From Caldilineaceae bacterium (GTDB lineage Bacteria > Chloroflexota > Anaerolineae > Caldilineales > Caldilineaceae): a DNA stretch of 64,000 nt. The stretch lies in the NCBI GenBank assembly GCA_022827195.1, contig JAJDTL010000045.1, positions 1 to 64,000 of the forward strand, written 5' to 3'. Under the pieces are notes generated by a model. It had not been told where the DNA came from and did no database searches. It saw only the letters and a program-made list of their open reading frames with translations. The stretch's first letter is position 1, and each line of letters begins with the position of its first letter. This document shows, one piece after another, positions 1 through 8,179 of the stretch. A program made the translations under genes and the position numbers.

Positions 1-200
1 CCAGCCCAGCCAACTGTCAAACCCCCAAGCTGTTTCTTCGTGCCCCTTCGTGCTAATTCGTGGATAGCCCAAAGAGTTTAGGCGAACCAAGGCCCCCCCT
101 CCCCAGCCCAGCCTACCGTCAATCCCCCAAGCTGTTTCTTCGTGCCCCTTCGTGCTAATTCGTTGATAGCCCAAAGAGTTTAGGCGAACCAAGGCTCCCC
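1..200. repeat. Two tandem copies of a 102-bp intergenic repeat
   Basis: Positions 1-98 and 103-200 are nearly identical with a period of 102 bp; they differ at a handful of bases. Each copy holds the phrase TTCGTGCTAATTCGT followed by an AAAGAGTTTA box. Related shorter copies occur at 4351-4372 and 6228-6267, always between genes. The left copy starts at the window edge, so the array may continue outside. No open frame is supported. Confidence 0.85.
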
Positions 201-227
201 TTCTAAACTGCAAAGCCGTCTGGGTCC

Positions 228-791
228 TCACAGCCGCACAATCCGAAAATCCTCAAAACGGATCCAGTGCTCCGCGTCGGACGGCCCGTTGTAACACTGG
301 ATGCTGACCTCCTCCTCCTCCCCCGGCGGCAAATCGCCCGCCCCGGCCATCTCATACTCCGTCGCGCCCGGCGCTCGAAACTGCGCCTCCCACGAGTCCT
401 CGTCCACCACCAGCCGCAGCCGTACCCCTTCCGTCGGCACCGGATTGCCCCCCGGAATGATGCACAGCACGCCGTCCACCAGCTCCTTCACCTCCTTGAA
501 CACCGGCTCGCCCTCCTGGTACCACGTGATGCCCCCCTGCTCGTACTGCTGCTTCGGCGCCGTGTGATTGATTATCATCACCTCGATCGCATATGGCCCA
601 TCGTTCCGGTCCGGCGCCGGCCGCACCAGCGCGTTCTTGACAGTGTCCGCCAGCCCCGGCTCCACCATGATCTCCAGCCCGCCATCACACAGCCGCCAGC
701 GGTCCGGGTCCTCACGTATCCATCGCCAGCCCGCGTCCAGTTCCCCGCCAAACTGTTCACTGAAGATCACCTGCCCCCCAACCTCGCTCAT
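228..791 (-). CDS. Hypothetical protein, DUF1349/concanavalin-like fold
   Basis: 187 aa, soluble, no signal peptide. The order of features (an early FGGELDAGWRWIRED strand, a GGLEIMVEPG strand, a middle GGITWYQEGEPVFKEVKE segment and a C-terminal WIRFEDFRI strand) looks like the small beta-sandwich proteins of the DUF1349 / concanavalin A-like group, which often bind or act on carbohydrate. The start ATG at 791 has GGAG eight bases upstream. It is transcribed away from the PhyH gene at 1076. Fold assignment is by resemblance only; no catalytic residue is evident, and the substrate is unknown. Confidence 0.65.
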   Translation of the reverse strand: MSEVGGQVIFSEQFGGELDAGWRWIREDPDRWRLCDGGLEIMVEPGLADTVKNALVRPAPDRNDGPYAIEVMIINHTAPKQQYEQGGITWYQEGEPVFKEVKELVDGVLCIIPGGNPVPTEGVRLRLVVDEDSWEAQFRAPGATEYEMAGAGDLPPGEEEEVSIQCYNGPSDAEHWIRFEDFRIVRL

Positions 792-973
792 TCTGGCCGC
801 TCCATTCGCTGTTTTCTGCTCTGTCCCTGTAAATAACCCATTCTATCACCACCCGTTCCCCCGCCGCTACAGCACTTTCCCGCCCTGGCCGCTCCCCTTC
901 TATACGCACAACCTCCGGTTCACCGTCAGGCAGCCGCCTCACCTGGGCTGCAGGCCATCCCTCCCCCACAGGT

Positions 974-1002
974 TTGACTATCGCACGCCCCCCATCTATA
1001 CT
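974..1002 (+). promoter_or_regulatory. Sigma-70-type promoter for the PhyH gene at 1076
   Basis: TTGACT (974-979), a 17-bp spacer and TATACT (997-1002) make a near-consensus housekeeping promoter about 75 bp before the ATG at 1076, in the divergent spacer between the two first genes. Confidence 0.65.
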
Positions 1003-1075
1003 TCCTACCGGAAAAGAGTAGCGTTTTCTGCTACGGGTCGCGCCTCCGTCCTCCCGCTTGCGAAAGGATGCTCCC

Positions 1076-2119
1076 ATGGCCCAGGAAATCCGCGAATTCC
1101 GCGTCTCCAACGACGCCATCGACGAACCCGCCGAGCTGCAGCGCCGCATCGCCGACGAAGGCTACCTCTTCTTCAGACGCATGCAGGACCCTGATAAGAT
1201 GCGGGAGCTCCGCCGCCTGATGATGACCCGCATCCAGGAGGCCGGCTGGCTCCTGCCAGACACCGACCCCGTCGACGGCATCGCCGACGTCTCCAAGCAG
1301 TGCACCGAAGGCCACCAGGCCTACACCGCCGGCTACGGACACGTCTACAAGCTCGAAGCCTTCCATCGTGCCGCCCACTGGCCCGAAGTCACCACCATGA
1401 TCGATAAAATCATGGGCCGACCCTCTATGCCCCATCCACAGCAGATCGCGCGCATCTGGTTTCCCCAATACACCGAACACACCACCCCAATCCACCAGGA
1501 CTTCGTCCACTTCCAGGGCAACTTCGAGACCCTCACCAGCTGGGCCCCAATCGGCGACTGCCCCATCGAGCTCGGCGGCCTCGCCGTCATCCCCGGCTCC
1601 CATAAGGTCGGACGCGTCCTCGACCATCACTTCTCCCTCGGCGCCGGCGGCCTGTCCGTCAACGTCGAAGGCGCAGAGGAATTCGACCCCACCTGGTACT
1701 CGACCGACTACGAGGCCGGCGATACCCTAATCTTCCCCGCCCTCACCATCCACGGCGCCCTCCCCAACGAGACCGACGACAAGCTCCGCCTCTCCCTCGA
1801 CAACCGCTACCTCGCTGTCGGCGACCTCATCGCCGACCATATGCTCGACCCCCACGGGCCCAGCGGACTCAACTGGGAACAGGTCTACGAAGACTGGGAA
1901 TCCGACCAATACAAATACTACTGGAAGGATGTCGACAACCCCGTCGTCGCCTTCGACTCCACCTACCGCGATCGCGGCTTCGCCGAAGCGCTCGAGCTCG
2001 CCCGCGCCGGCCACGAACAGGCCCTCTACAGACTCCGCCGCACCATCAGTAGCGACCCCGATTCCGAGGACGCCCAGTCCGCCAGGGAGGTTCTGGCAGA
2101 AATCGGCGCACCCGCCTGA
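1076..2119 (+). CDS. Phytanoyl-CoA dioxygenase (PhyH) family protein
   Basis: 347 aa Fe(II)/2-oxoglutarate-dependent oxygenase of the PhyH family. Visible iron ligands are HQD at residues 140-142 and the distal His at 226 (LTIHGALP), with a basic residue (Arg238) after it for 2-oxoglutarate. ATG 1076 is chosen because AAAGGA lies seven bases upstream; an in-frame TTG at 1058 has no ribosome site. The C-terminus is longer than usual and ends in an acidic, helical stretch. It is followed after 29 bp by a second PhyH gene, probably in one transcript from the promoter at 974. PhyH members hydroxylate diverse small molecules, so the name does not mean phytanoyl-CoA is the substrate. Confidence 0.9.
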   Translation: MAQEIREFRVSNDAIDEPAELQRRIADEGYLFFRRMQDPDKMRELRRLMMTRIQEAGWLLPDTDPVDGIADVSKQCTEGHQAYTAGYGHVYKLEAFHRAAHWPEVTTMIDKIMGRPSMPHPQQIARIWFPQYTEHTTPIHQDFVHFQGNFETLTSWAPIGDCPIELGGLAVIPGSHKVGRVLDHHFSLGAGGLSVNVEGAEEFDPTWYSTDYEAGDTLIFPALTIHGALPNETDDKLRLSLDNRYLAVGDLIADHMLDPHGPSGLNWEQVYEDWESDQYKYYWKDVDNPVVAFDSTYRDRGFAEALELARAGHEQALYRLRRTISSDPDSEDAQSAREVLAEIGAPA

Positions 2120-2148
2120 GGCGCGCCCCACCCCAATTACTTCGGCCG

Positions 2149-3114
2149 ATGAGTCTGTCCGCAAACGAACTGGGCCTCTTCCATGCCCAGGGCTACCTCC
2201 TCAAACCCGGCCTGTTTTCTGACGAAGACCTGCAGCCTCTGCGCGCCGCCATAACCGAGATCATCGACCGCGAGGCCCGCGTCCCCTGTTCAGAAGGGGA
2301 GCTGACGCAACTCTACACTGATGAGCCCTTCGGCAAGCGGCTCGCCCGCATCCATGCCGAAAGCCCCGCCGCCGGCCGGCGCATCGCCCTCGCCGTCATG
2401 GGCAAAGGCGGCGGCGGCTTCAAAGGGCCCGCCATGCTGCAGACCATCCGCCACGCCCCCCTCCTCTCCTGCATCGAAAGCCTCGTCGGCCCCGATATCG
2501 TCGGCTCCTCCGTCTACCGCATCCGCCCCAAACTGCCCGGCTGGGACCGCGGCGAGGTCCCCTGGCACCAGGACGCCGGCTACACCCTCGCCCACTGCGA
2601 CCGCCACCTCATCGTCACCTGCTGGCTCCCCCTCGTAGACGCCACCCTCGAAAACGGCTGCCTCCACGTCATCCCCAACGTCCACAAAGAAGGCATCCTC
2701 CGCCACTTCACCGGCGGCCACGCCGGCTTTCTCGAAGTCCCCCACGAAGCGCTGCCCTCCCAGGAGCCGGTCGCCGTCCCCATGAACGCCGGAGACGCCC
2801 TCCTCCTCACCAACCTCACCCCCCACGCCTCCTTCGCCAACACATCCGACGTGGTCCGCTGGAGCGTCGACCTCCGCTACCAGGGCGCCGACGTCCCCAA
2901 CAACACCTCCGAAGACCCCGCCGCCTACACTCCCGAACGCGACCCCGTCACCATGGCCTGCTACCCCCCCGAAGCCGACTTCGTCATCCGCGACTCCAAC
3001 AACCCCGCCGGCGAAGTCCGCTCCGCCGAACACTTCCGCCAAATCCGCGACCGCTACGAAAACAACCGCCCCGCCATGCCCGGCCGCGGCTGGACCCCCC
3101 TCCACAACCGCTGA
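2149..3114 (+). CDS. Phytanoyl-CoA dioxygenase (PhyH) family protein
   Basis: 321 aa, second of a tandem PhyH pair. Iron ligands are His140/Asp142 in PWHQDAGY and His226 in LTPHASFANTS; Arg237 is the likely 2-oxoglutarate ligand. The N-terminal YLLKPGLFSDEDL segment and the ENGCLHVIPNVHK strand are typical of the family. Sequence similarity to the preceding paralog is low outside the motif positions, suggesting a different substrate rather than a recent duplication. The ribosome site is weak (the gene starts 29 bp after the previous stop), in keeping with translation from the upstream message. The actual substrate cannot be read from the sequence. Confidence 0.9.
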   Translation: MSLSANELGLFHAQGYLLKPGLFSDEDLQPLRAAITEIIDREARVPCSEGELTQLYTDEPFGKRLARIHAESPAAGRRIALAVMGKGGGGFKGPAMLQTIRHAPLLSCIESLVGPDIVGSSVYRIRPKLPGWDRGEVPWHQDAGYTLAHCDRHLIVTCWLPLVDATLENGCLHVIPNVHKEGILRHFTGGHAGFLEVPHEALPSQEPVAVPMNAGDALLLTNLTPHASFANTSDVVRWSVDLRYQGADVPNNTSEDPAAYTPERDPVTMACYPPEADFVIRDSNNPAGEVRSAEHFRQIRDRYENNRPAMPGRGWTPLHNR

Positions 3115-3173
3115 CCCCTCGCCCCCCGCGCCGCGCCTCGCTCTCGACCGGCAGGCACCAGCTCCCGCAGTCC

Positions 3174-3201
3174 GAATCACAAATCACGAATCACGAATCA
3201 C
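3174..3201. repeat. Heptamer array, four GAATCAC-type units
   Basis: Four consecutive 7-bp units (GAATCAC, AAATCAC, GAATCAC, GAATCAC) in the spacer after the PhyH pair. One of four heptamer arrays in this window, each with a different unit. Confidence 0.85.
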
Positions 3202-3226
3202 GGCCGTTCAGGCCGTTCCGGCCCTC

Positions 3227-3263
3227 CCTTGTGCGGGGGGACACCCCCCGCAACGCCCCCCTG
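3227..3263. repeat. Dispersed GC-rich hairpin repeat, copy 1
   Basis: CCTTGTGCGGGGGGAC followed by ACCCCCCGCAACGCCCCCCTG. The centre folds into GCGGGGGG / CCCCCCGC with a three-base loop. A close second copy lies at 41693-41729, also downstream of a PhyH gene. Its position about 110 bp after the stop of the PhyH pair allows a role in transcript 3' end formation, but there is no T tract, so this is only a possibility. Confidence 0.7.
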
Positions 3264-3347
3264 TAGCAATGCCACCGTGCCCGCGCGAAACCACCCAATC
3301 GCGCGTTCGACCAGCGCCCACCGTCCCTTCCAGTCCCTGGCCACCGA

Positions 3348-3377
3348 CCACTATCCACTATTCACTATTCACTATCC
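3348..3377. repeat. Heptamer array, four CCACTAT/TCACTAT units
   Basis: Four tandem 7-bp units (CCACTAT twice, TCACTAT twice) plus a partial fifth. Same period as the arrays at 3174, 4448 and 27184 but a different unit sequence. Confidence 0.85.
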
Positions 3378-3670
3378 AAAGGTTGCATAAGACCCCAAAG
3401 TGTAGTACAGTAGTTCGAATAACTGTGCCAAATCAATCGCGGCCCAGCCGCAGAGCCATACATGCCAGGATCAATAGGAGCCTCACGCCTCCCGTTACAC
3501 ACAGATCAACACGGCCAAACGCAGGGAACCGCCGCCCTACCGCGATCGCAGTTGCCGCAGCCCTATACCGCCGGTCGTGCCCCCAATTCGAGCCTTGCCC
3601 TGCCCAAACCCGCGTTCAATAGCCGGTATTCGCCGGCACGCGACCGGCCTACACCGCACGCCCCCGCAAC

Positions 3671-3730
3671 CAGACGATCTCGCACAAGAAGCCATTTTCG
3701 ATCGTCTGAGATCGTCTGAGATCGTCCGAA
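3671..3730. repeat. 10-bp phased repeat with an inverted partner
   Basis: ATCGTCTGAG occurs at 3701 and 3711 and continues as ATCGTCCGAA at 3721, an exact 10-bp spacing. CAGACGAT at 3671-3678 is the inverted form of the unit core. Sites on one face of the helix, with an inverted copy 30 bp away, could be protein-binding sites; there is no gene close by to regulate. Confidence 0.6.
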
Positions 3731-4031
3731 TGCGTCGAGTCTAATCAAAGAAATGCCGCGATATCCTGCCCCCCCACCCCCAACCCACATCCGCCCGGCC
3801 CGACCGAACCAAAAGCATCTCAGACTAGAAGCTCTCTCAATCTACCAAAGTAGGTCCCTTATGGAACACCGACCTATTTGCAAAATTGCACATACGAAAC
3901 ACGGACAAATCGCCGCACCCACGTCGGGAAGAAAACTTTGGTCCATTGGGGAAATACTAAATATCCGGATACTGAAAGCCAATCAACGAAAACTCGAGAC
4001 GAACAATGCATCACCACTCCCGAAAAAAATA

Positions 4032-4233
4032 TATGGCGACATTGGAGGACATTGGGGGACATATGTCCCCCTTTAGCGGCACCACGAGAGGCTCCCGGTC
4101 CCGACAGGCTAACGCCCCGGAAATCCGCTATGTCAGGTTCACGCACTCGCAGAAGACGGGACCAACGGCCGGAAAAACCAGGACAGATCTTACAGGTCTC
4201 AAAAAAAGGAAACTCTTGCTTTCATTGGGGAAA
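4032..4233 (+). repeat. Degenerate composite intergenic element, copy A
   Basis: Aligns with the reverse complement of 24791-24990. Shared landmarks in the same order and nearly the same spacing are: a 10-bp array with GAC.TTG units (4037-4066), CGAGAGG (4085-4091), then 33 bp to the identical 17-mer CCGCTATGTCAGGTTCA (4125-4141), then CCAGGACA (4178-4185), then GAAACTCT.G.TTTCAT.G.GGA (from 4209). On the minus strand both copies open a frame beginning M(R/C)EPDIA with GP..SR..AKG further on (here from GTG 4146 down to 3874). Whether it is a decayed small gene or a noncoding repeat is unresolved. Confidence 0.55.
4054..4071. promoter_or_regulatory. Perfect 18-bp palindrome
   Basis: GGGGGACATATGTCCCCC is perfectly self-complementary and sits at the end of the 10-bp array of composite element A. 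The other element copy lacks it. It could be a dimeric protein-binding site or a cruciform-forming sequence; function unknown. Confidence 0.6.
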
Positions 4234-4350
4234 CAGTTAAGGAACGAAAAGCAATAGAAGTAAGACTCAAATCATGTCCATCAGAGAAATCAAACAAATC
4301 CTGGATCAAAAAACTGTCAACTCAATCAAAAAGGCACCCATGAGCAACCC

Positions 4351-4372
4351 TTCGTGCCCCTCCGTGGATAGC
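4351..4372. repeat. TTCGTG-type dispersed motif
   Basis: TTCGTGCCCCTCCGTGGATA closely matches part of the 102-bp repeat at 1-200 and the copy at 6228. Short and noncoding. Confidence 0.55.
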
Positions 4373-4447
4373 ATAGATGTTGCCGGCTCAACCACTCAAT
4401 GCGCTCAACACCAAAAAAGCACAACGAAGACTAGAGCCTCCCGCAGT

Positions 4448-4489
4448 GAACTAAAAACTAGAAACCAAAAACAAGAAACTAAAAACTTA
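4448..4489. repeat. Heptamer array, six AAACTAR-type units
   Basis: Six imperfect 7-bp units (GAACTAA, AAACTAG, AAACCAA, AAACAAG, AAACTAA, AAACTTA) directly upstream of the promoter region of the desaturase-Rieske gene. The A-rich, phase-locked run may also bend the DNA there. Confidence 0.75.
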
Positions 4490-4634
4490 ACCGTCTCCCG
4501 TTCACACAAGTGCAAAATCTACCGTTTTCGACTACAATAGGACAACCGCACACACGATTTCGCGCAAGCCTGTACCCTTTCCGCCCGCTAGGACTTTCCG
4601 AAACGAATCGCCCGTTCCCGAAAGGAGACCACCC

Positions 4635-6041
4635 ATGGCTGTGCAGACCTTTTCCAGAGATTACAGCCTCTCCGGCGGCCACAGCGACGCCGTAGAGCTC
4701 GACGGCGACCGCATCGAACAGCGCATGGAAGAAACCTGGTGGCGCCCGAAACTCACGCGCCAGCAGATGCGCGAAATCATGCAGCGCCGCGACGGACCCG
4801 CATTCTTGCACTTCGGCCTCTGGTTTCTCGTCCTCGCCGGCAGCGGCTACCTAGCCTTCCTCTCCTGGGGCACATGGTGGGCCATCCCGGCCTTCCTCAT
4901 CTACGGCACCATCTACACCTCCTCCGACGCCGCCTGGCACGAATGCGGCCACGGCACACCCTTCAAGACCCACTGGCTCAACGAAGCCCTCTACCACTTC
5001 AACTCCTTCCTCACCCTGCGCGAAGCAATCATGTGGCGCTGGAGCCACTCCCGCCACCATACCCACACCTACATCGTAGGCCGCGACCCCGAAATCCAGG
5101 TCACGCGCCCAGCCGACCTGCTCAAAATCCTGATGGACTTCTTCTACCTCCGCAGCGGCCCACCCGAAGTCTGGCGCGTCATCCGCAACGCCGCCGGCCG
5201 CCCCAGTGACCACGTCCGCGATTTCATGCCCGAACGCGAGCTGCCCAAGATGTACTTGTCCAGCCGCATCTACGTCGCCATCCTCTTGGCCGTCGCCGCC
5301 TGGTCCATCGCCATCGGCAGCTTCCTGCCCATGATGTTCGTCCTCCTGCCCCGCTTCTACGGCGGCTGGCTGCACCAGCTCCTCGGCCTCACCCAGCACG
5401 CCGGCCTCGGCGAAGACACCTACGACCACCGCGAAAACACCCGCACCGTTTTCATAAACCCGGTCTTCGCCTTTCTCTACATGAACATGCAGTACCATAT
5501 CGAGCATCACTCGATGCCCATGACCCCCTTCCACGCCCTGCCCAAGCTGCACGCGGCCGTAAAGGACCAGATGCCGCCGGCCTATACAAGCCTTTGGCAA
5601 TGCTACAAGGAGATGATCCCCGCCCTCATCAAGCAGGCCACCGGCCAACCCGACTACGTCATCCCGCGGCCCATTCCAAAGGACCCCGAGACCGAGGATG
5701 CCGAAGTCGCCAGCGCCCCCGAGGCCGCCGGTGAGTGGATCGAGGTCTGCCCCGTCGAAGACATCGAGGAAGAGGACGTAATCCGCATCGACCACGGCAG
5801 CCGCACCTTTGCCGTATACCGCCTCAAGGACGACCGCTTCTACGCCACCGACGGCCTGTGCACACACGAGTTCGCATACCTCGCCGACGGACTCGTCATC
5901 GACGGCGTCATCGAATGCCCGCTCCACAACGGCCGCTTCGACGTCGCCACCGGCCGCGCCCTGCGCGCACCCGCCTGCGACCATCTCGAGACCTACCCGG
6001 TCGAACGCCGCGGCAACACGCTCTACCTCCGCATCGAATGA
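4635..6041 (+). CDS. Membrane fatty-acid-desaturase-type oxygenase fused to a Rieske ferredoxin (MocD-MocE-like)
   Basis: 468 aa. Residues about 40-335 are a membrane di-iron desaturase/hydroxylase domain with the three histidine boxes HECGH (102-106), HSRHHTH (138-144) and HIEHH (288-292), an extra His255 and hydrophobic segments near 57-97 and 211-240. A Pro/Glu-rich linker (about 343-368) leads to a C-terminal Rieske [2Fe-2S] domain with CTH (409-411) and CPLH (428-431). In rhizobial rhizopine catabolism the desaturase-like MocD and ferredoxin MocE are separate proteins; here both are one chain, so the ferredoxin delivers electrons in cis. AAAGGAG precedes the ATG. The following Gfo/Idh and isomerase genes mirror MocA and MocC. 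The substrate is inferred, not shown; a lipid or methylated sugar alcohol is possible. Confidence 0.88.
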   Translation: MAVQTFSRDYSLSGGHSDAVELDGDRIEQRMEETWWRPKLTRQQMREIMQRRDGPAFLHFGLWFLVLAGSGYLAFLSWGTWWAIPAFLIYGTIYTSSDAAWHECGHGTPFKTHWLNEALYHFNSFLTLREAIMWRWSHSRHHTHTYIVGRDPEIQVTRPADLLKILMDFFYLRSGPPEVWRVIRNAAGRPSDHVRDFMPERELPKMYLSSRIYVAILLAVAAWSIAIGSFLPMMFVLLPRFYGGWLHQLLGLTQHAGLGEDTYDHRENTRTVFINPVFAFLYMNMQYHIEHHSMPMTPFHALPKLHAAVKDQMPPAYTSLWQCYKEMIPALIKQATGQPDYVIPRPIPKDPETEDAEVASAPEAAGEWIEVCPVEDIEEEDVIRIDHGSRTFAVYRLKDDRFYATDGLCTHEFAYLADGLVIDGVIECPLHNGRFDVATGRALRAPACDHLETYPVERRGNTLYLRIE

Positions 6042-6227
6042 GCCAACCCGCCGCGGCGAGGACCCAAGCACCTCCGTCACGGCCTTGAACGAAAATGGAT
6101 CGCATGGCAAACCACGATTCTGACAAGAAGCAGTGCCGCGAGCGCCGGGGTCCTGGCCCCTCCCATCTGCCGGCAGCGCCCTCCGGTGGCCCGGTAGCAA
6201 CTCAGGATGAGCAAATCCTCAAGAGTT

Positions 6228-6267
6228 TTTCTTCGTGTAAATTCGTGGATCGATTAAAGAGTTTGGG
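6228..6267. repeat. TTCGTG-type dispersed repeat, third locus
   Basis: TTTCTTCGTGTAAATTCGTG, then GGAT and an AAAGAGTTTG box, matches the core of the 102-bp tandem repeat at 1-200. It lies in the 284-bp spacer between the desaturase-Rieske and Gfo/Idh genes, so it would be within their transcript if they are co-transcribed. Confidence 0.65.
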
Positions 6268-6325
6268 AAAACTGAACTCTTCGGTCCCATTCGGCATGCT
6301 GTTTCGCTAGCGAGGAACGCCAAGA

Positions 6326-7282
6326 ATGCGAATCGGATTCATCGGCGTAGGCGGGATCACCCGCAGCTACCTGGAAAGCCTCAACAAGCTCTGCCGCCCC
6401 GTCACGGCCGTCTGCGACATCAACCCCGAGACTGCCGCACGCGTCGCCGCCGAACAGGACTGCATCAGTTACACCGACCACCGCGAGATGCTCGCCCGCG
6501 AAGCGCTCGACGCCGTCTTCGTCGCAATCCCCCCTGCCGCCCACGACACCCAGACCCTCGACGTCGTCGAAGCCGGCGCCCACCTCTTCGCCGCCAAGCC
6601 CGTCGCCATGGACCTCGACACCGCCCGCCGTACCGAGGACGCCATCGCCCGCGCCGGATGCGTCAATCAGGTCGGCTACATGGCCCGCTACTCCGACATC
6701 ACCGACCGCGCCAAAGAGCTCGTGCAGGGACGCGAGCTCGGCATGGGCCTCGGCCGCTTTATGGCCCGCATGCCCTCCTCCCATCCCTGGTGGGGCACCT
6801 TCGCCGTCAGCGCCGGCCAGATCGTCGAACAAAGCACCCATCTCTTCGACTGGCTCCGCTTTTTCCTCGGCGACATCGAGTCCGTCCACGCTCTCGGCCA
6901 CGACGGCCCCGATGACGAAATCGCCGACTTCGAAGACTGCACCACAGTCAACCTGCGCTTCGCCGGCGGCGCCGTCGGCAGCGTCATCAGCACCTGCTCA
7001 GCCCGCGTCCACGATACCTTTGTCGCCGAGCTCTTCGGGCGGGAATTCTACCTGCGCCTCAAAATGGACACCGAGCTCATCGGCTACATCGGTGCCGAAG
7101 AGATCTCCTTTCAGGGCGAGGAACGCGGCTACTTCCGCCAGGTCGAGCTCTTCCTCGCCGCCGTCGATGCAAACGACCAGGGCCTCGTCCGCTCATCCTA
7201 CGCCGACGCCGTCAAGTCGCTCTCCGCAACCCTGGCTGCCAACCGCTCGCTCTACTCCGGCCGCGTCGAAACCGTGGAGTAA
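6326..7282 (+). CDS. Gfo/Idh/MocA-family NAD(P)-dependent oxidoreductase
   Basis: 318 aa cytoplasmic dehydrogenase. The N-terminal Rossmann fold shows GFIGVGGITRSY (4-15), Asp31 after the second strand, and AKP (90-92) where most members have EKP; the Lys91 of this motif is the usual catalytic or nicotinamide-orienting residue. The C-terminal half has the family's QIVEQSTHLFDWLRFF segment. A GAGGAA-type ribosome site precedes ATG 6326. It ends three bases before the next gene, so the two are surely one operon. Substrates in this family are sugars, inositols and their amino derivatives; the context with a MocD/E-like oxygenase and an isomerase suggests an inositol- or sugar-type alcohol. Confidence 0.9.
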   Translation: MRIGFIGVGGITRSYLESLNKLCRPVTAVCDINPETAARVAAEQDCISYTDHREMLAREALDAVFVAIPPAAHDTQTLDVVEAGAHLFAAKPVAMDLDTARRTEDAIARAGCVNQVGYMARYSDITDRAKELVQGRELGMGLGRFMARMPSSHPWWGTFAVSAGQIVEQSTHLFDWLRFFLGDIESVHALGHDGPDDEIADFEDCTTVNLRFAGGAVGSVISTCSARVHDTFVAELFGREFYLRLKMDTELIGYIGAEEISFQGEERGYFRQVELFLAAVDANDQGLVRSSYADAVKSLSATLAANRSLYSGRVETVE

Positions 7283-7285
7283 CTC

Positions 7286-8113
7286 GTGAAGATAGGAACG
7301 CTGCAAAACGTTATCGAACAGCCGCTCGACTCCCTCTTCACCACCGCCTCCCAGCTTGGCTTCGACGGCGTCGAGCTCGACTGGAGCGACCCGGATTGGG
7401 CCCGGCCCGGCGGCCGGCTTGCGCCCGACAACCGCCCAACCATCCGCCGCGCCGCCGCCGAAGCCGGCGTTGAAATCCCCTCCGTTGCCGCCCACTTCCT
7501 CAGCAGGGGCGGCATCACACTTGAGGAAACGGAGGCCTTCGGTCTCGAAATCGTCCGCACCGGCATCCGGATCTGCGCCGACCTCGGCGCCCGCTACCTG
7601 CTGGTGCCCTTTTTCGCCGCCGCCGAGATCAAAGGCATCTCAACCGTTTCCCGCCTCGTCAAGAACCTGCAGCAGCTCGCCCCCGACGCCGAAGTCGCCG
7701 GCATTGTCCTCGCCATCGAGCACACAATGCCCGCCGAGCTCACCGCCGAGGTGCTCGACAACGTCAGCTCCCCCAACGTCGGCAACTACTGGGACATGGG
7801 CAACAGCATGGCGCTCGGCGCCGACCCCCTCGAAGAGATCGCACACCTCGGGCCCCGCATCGCCCGCGTCCACGCCAAAGAGTACCACCAGGGCTCCGAC
7901 CCGCCCGGCTCAAGGTACGCGCTCCACTTCGACGGCCTCAACCGCAGACCGTTCGGCCAGGGCGACGTGCCAGTCCCAGCCGTCCTCGACGCCCTCCTTC
8001 AGGTCGGCTACGACGACTACATCGTCCTTGAAACCGGAAAGTTCGACGATCCCGCCGGCTCAGCCCAGGCCGCGCTCAACTACCTGCGAACGCTGACCGC
8101 CGCGCAATCCTGA
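7286..8113 (+). CDS. Sugar phosphate isomerase/epimerase (xylose-isomerase-like TIM barrel)
   Basis: 275 aa of the AP endonuclease-2 / xylose isomerase-like barrel family that includes IolE, IolI and MocC. Metal-binding acids are visible at the ends of strands: AIEHTMP (Glu), NYWDMGN (Asp), HAKEYH (His/Lys) and VLETGKFDD (Glu near the end). The start is GTG 7286, three bases after the previous stop. Members isomerise or epimerise keto-sugars and keto-inositols made by Gfo/Idh enzymes, so these two genes probably act in sequence. Exact substrate unknown. Confidence 0.85.
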   Translation: MKIGTLQNVIEQPLDSLFTTASQLGFDGVELDWSDPDWARPGGRLAPDNRPTIRRAAAEAGVEIPSVAAHFLSRGGITLEETEAFGLEIVRTGIRICADLGARYLLVPFFAAAEIKGISTVSRLVKNLQQLAPDAEVAGIVLAIEHTMPAELTAEVLDNVSSPNVGNYWDMGNSMALGADPLEEIAHLGPRIARVHAKEYHQGSDPPGSRYALHFDGLNRRPFGQGDVPVPAVLDALLQVGYDDYIVLETGKFDDPAGSAQAALNYLRTLTAAQS

Positions 8114-8179
8114 TCGCCCGGCACTGTGGACCGCCAACCAAAGGCAGAACCGTCAGAAAGAGATGCAAGCGAGAGCCCA

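Larger units (their letters stand above)
3115..4634. other. 1.5-kb repeat-rich spacer without a supported gene
   Basis: No frame here has the codon bias of the neighbouring genes or a recognisable domain, and base composition drops towards A+T after about 3750. The spacer instead holds three heptamer arrays (3174, 3348, 4448), a 10-bp array near 3701, a GC-rich hairpin repeat (3227), a degenerate composite element (4032-4233) and a TTCGTG-type motif (4351). It ends with TACAAT at 4533-4538, a possible -10 box for the desaturase gene; no convincing -35 box accompanies it. Confidence 0.7.

Noticed and set aside
1076-2119. Naming the PhyH genes as true phytanoyl-CoA hydroxylases
   Set aside because: No acyl-CoA partner genes are nearby, and the family covers many different substrates.
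3462-4257. Several frames of 70-120 codons in the repeat-rich spacer
   Set aside because: They run through the repeat arrays, have mixed codon use and no domain or ribosome site.
3174-4489. CRISPR array
   Set aside because: The repeats are 7 or 10 bp without unique spacers, and no cas gene is present.
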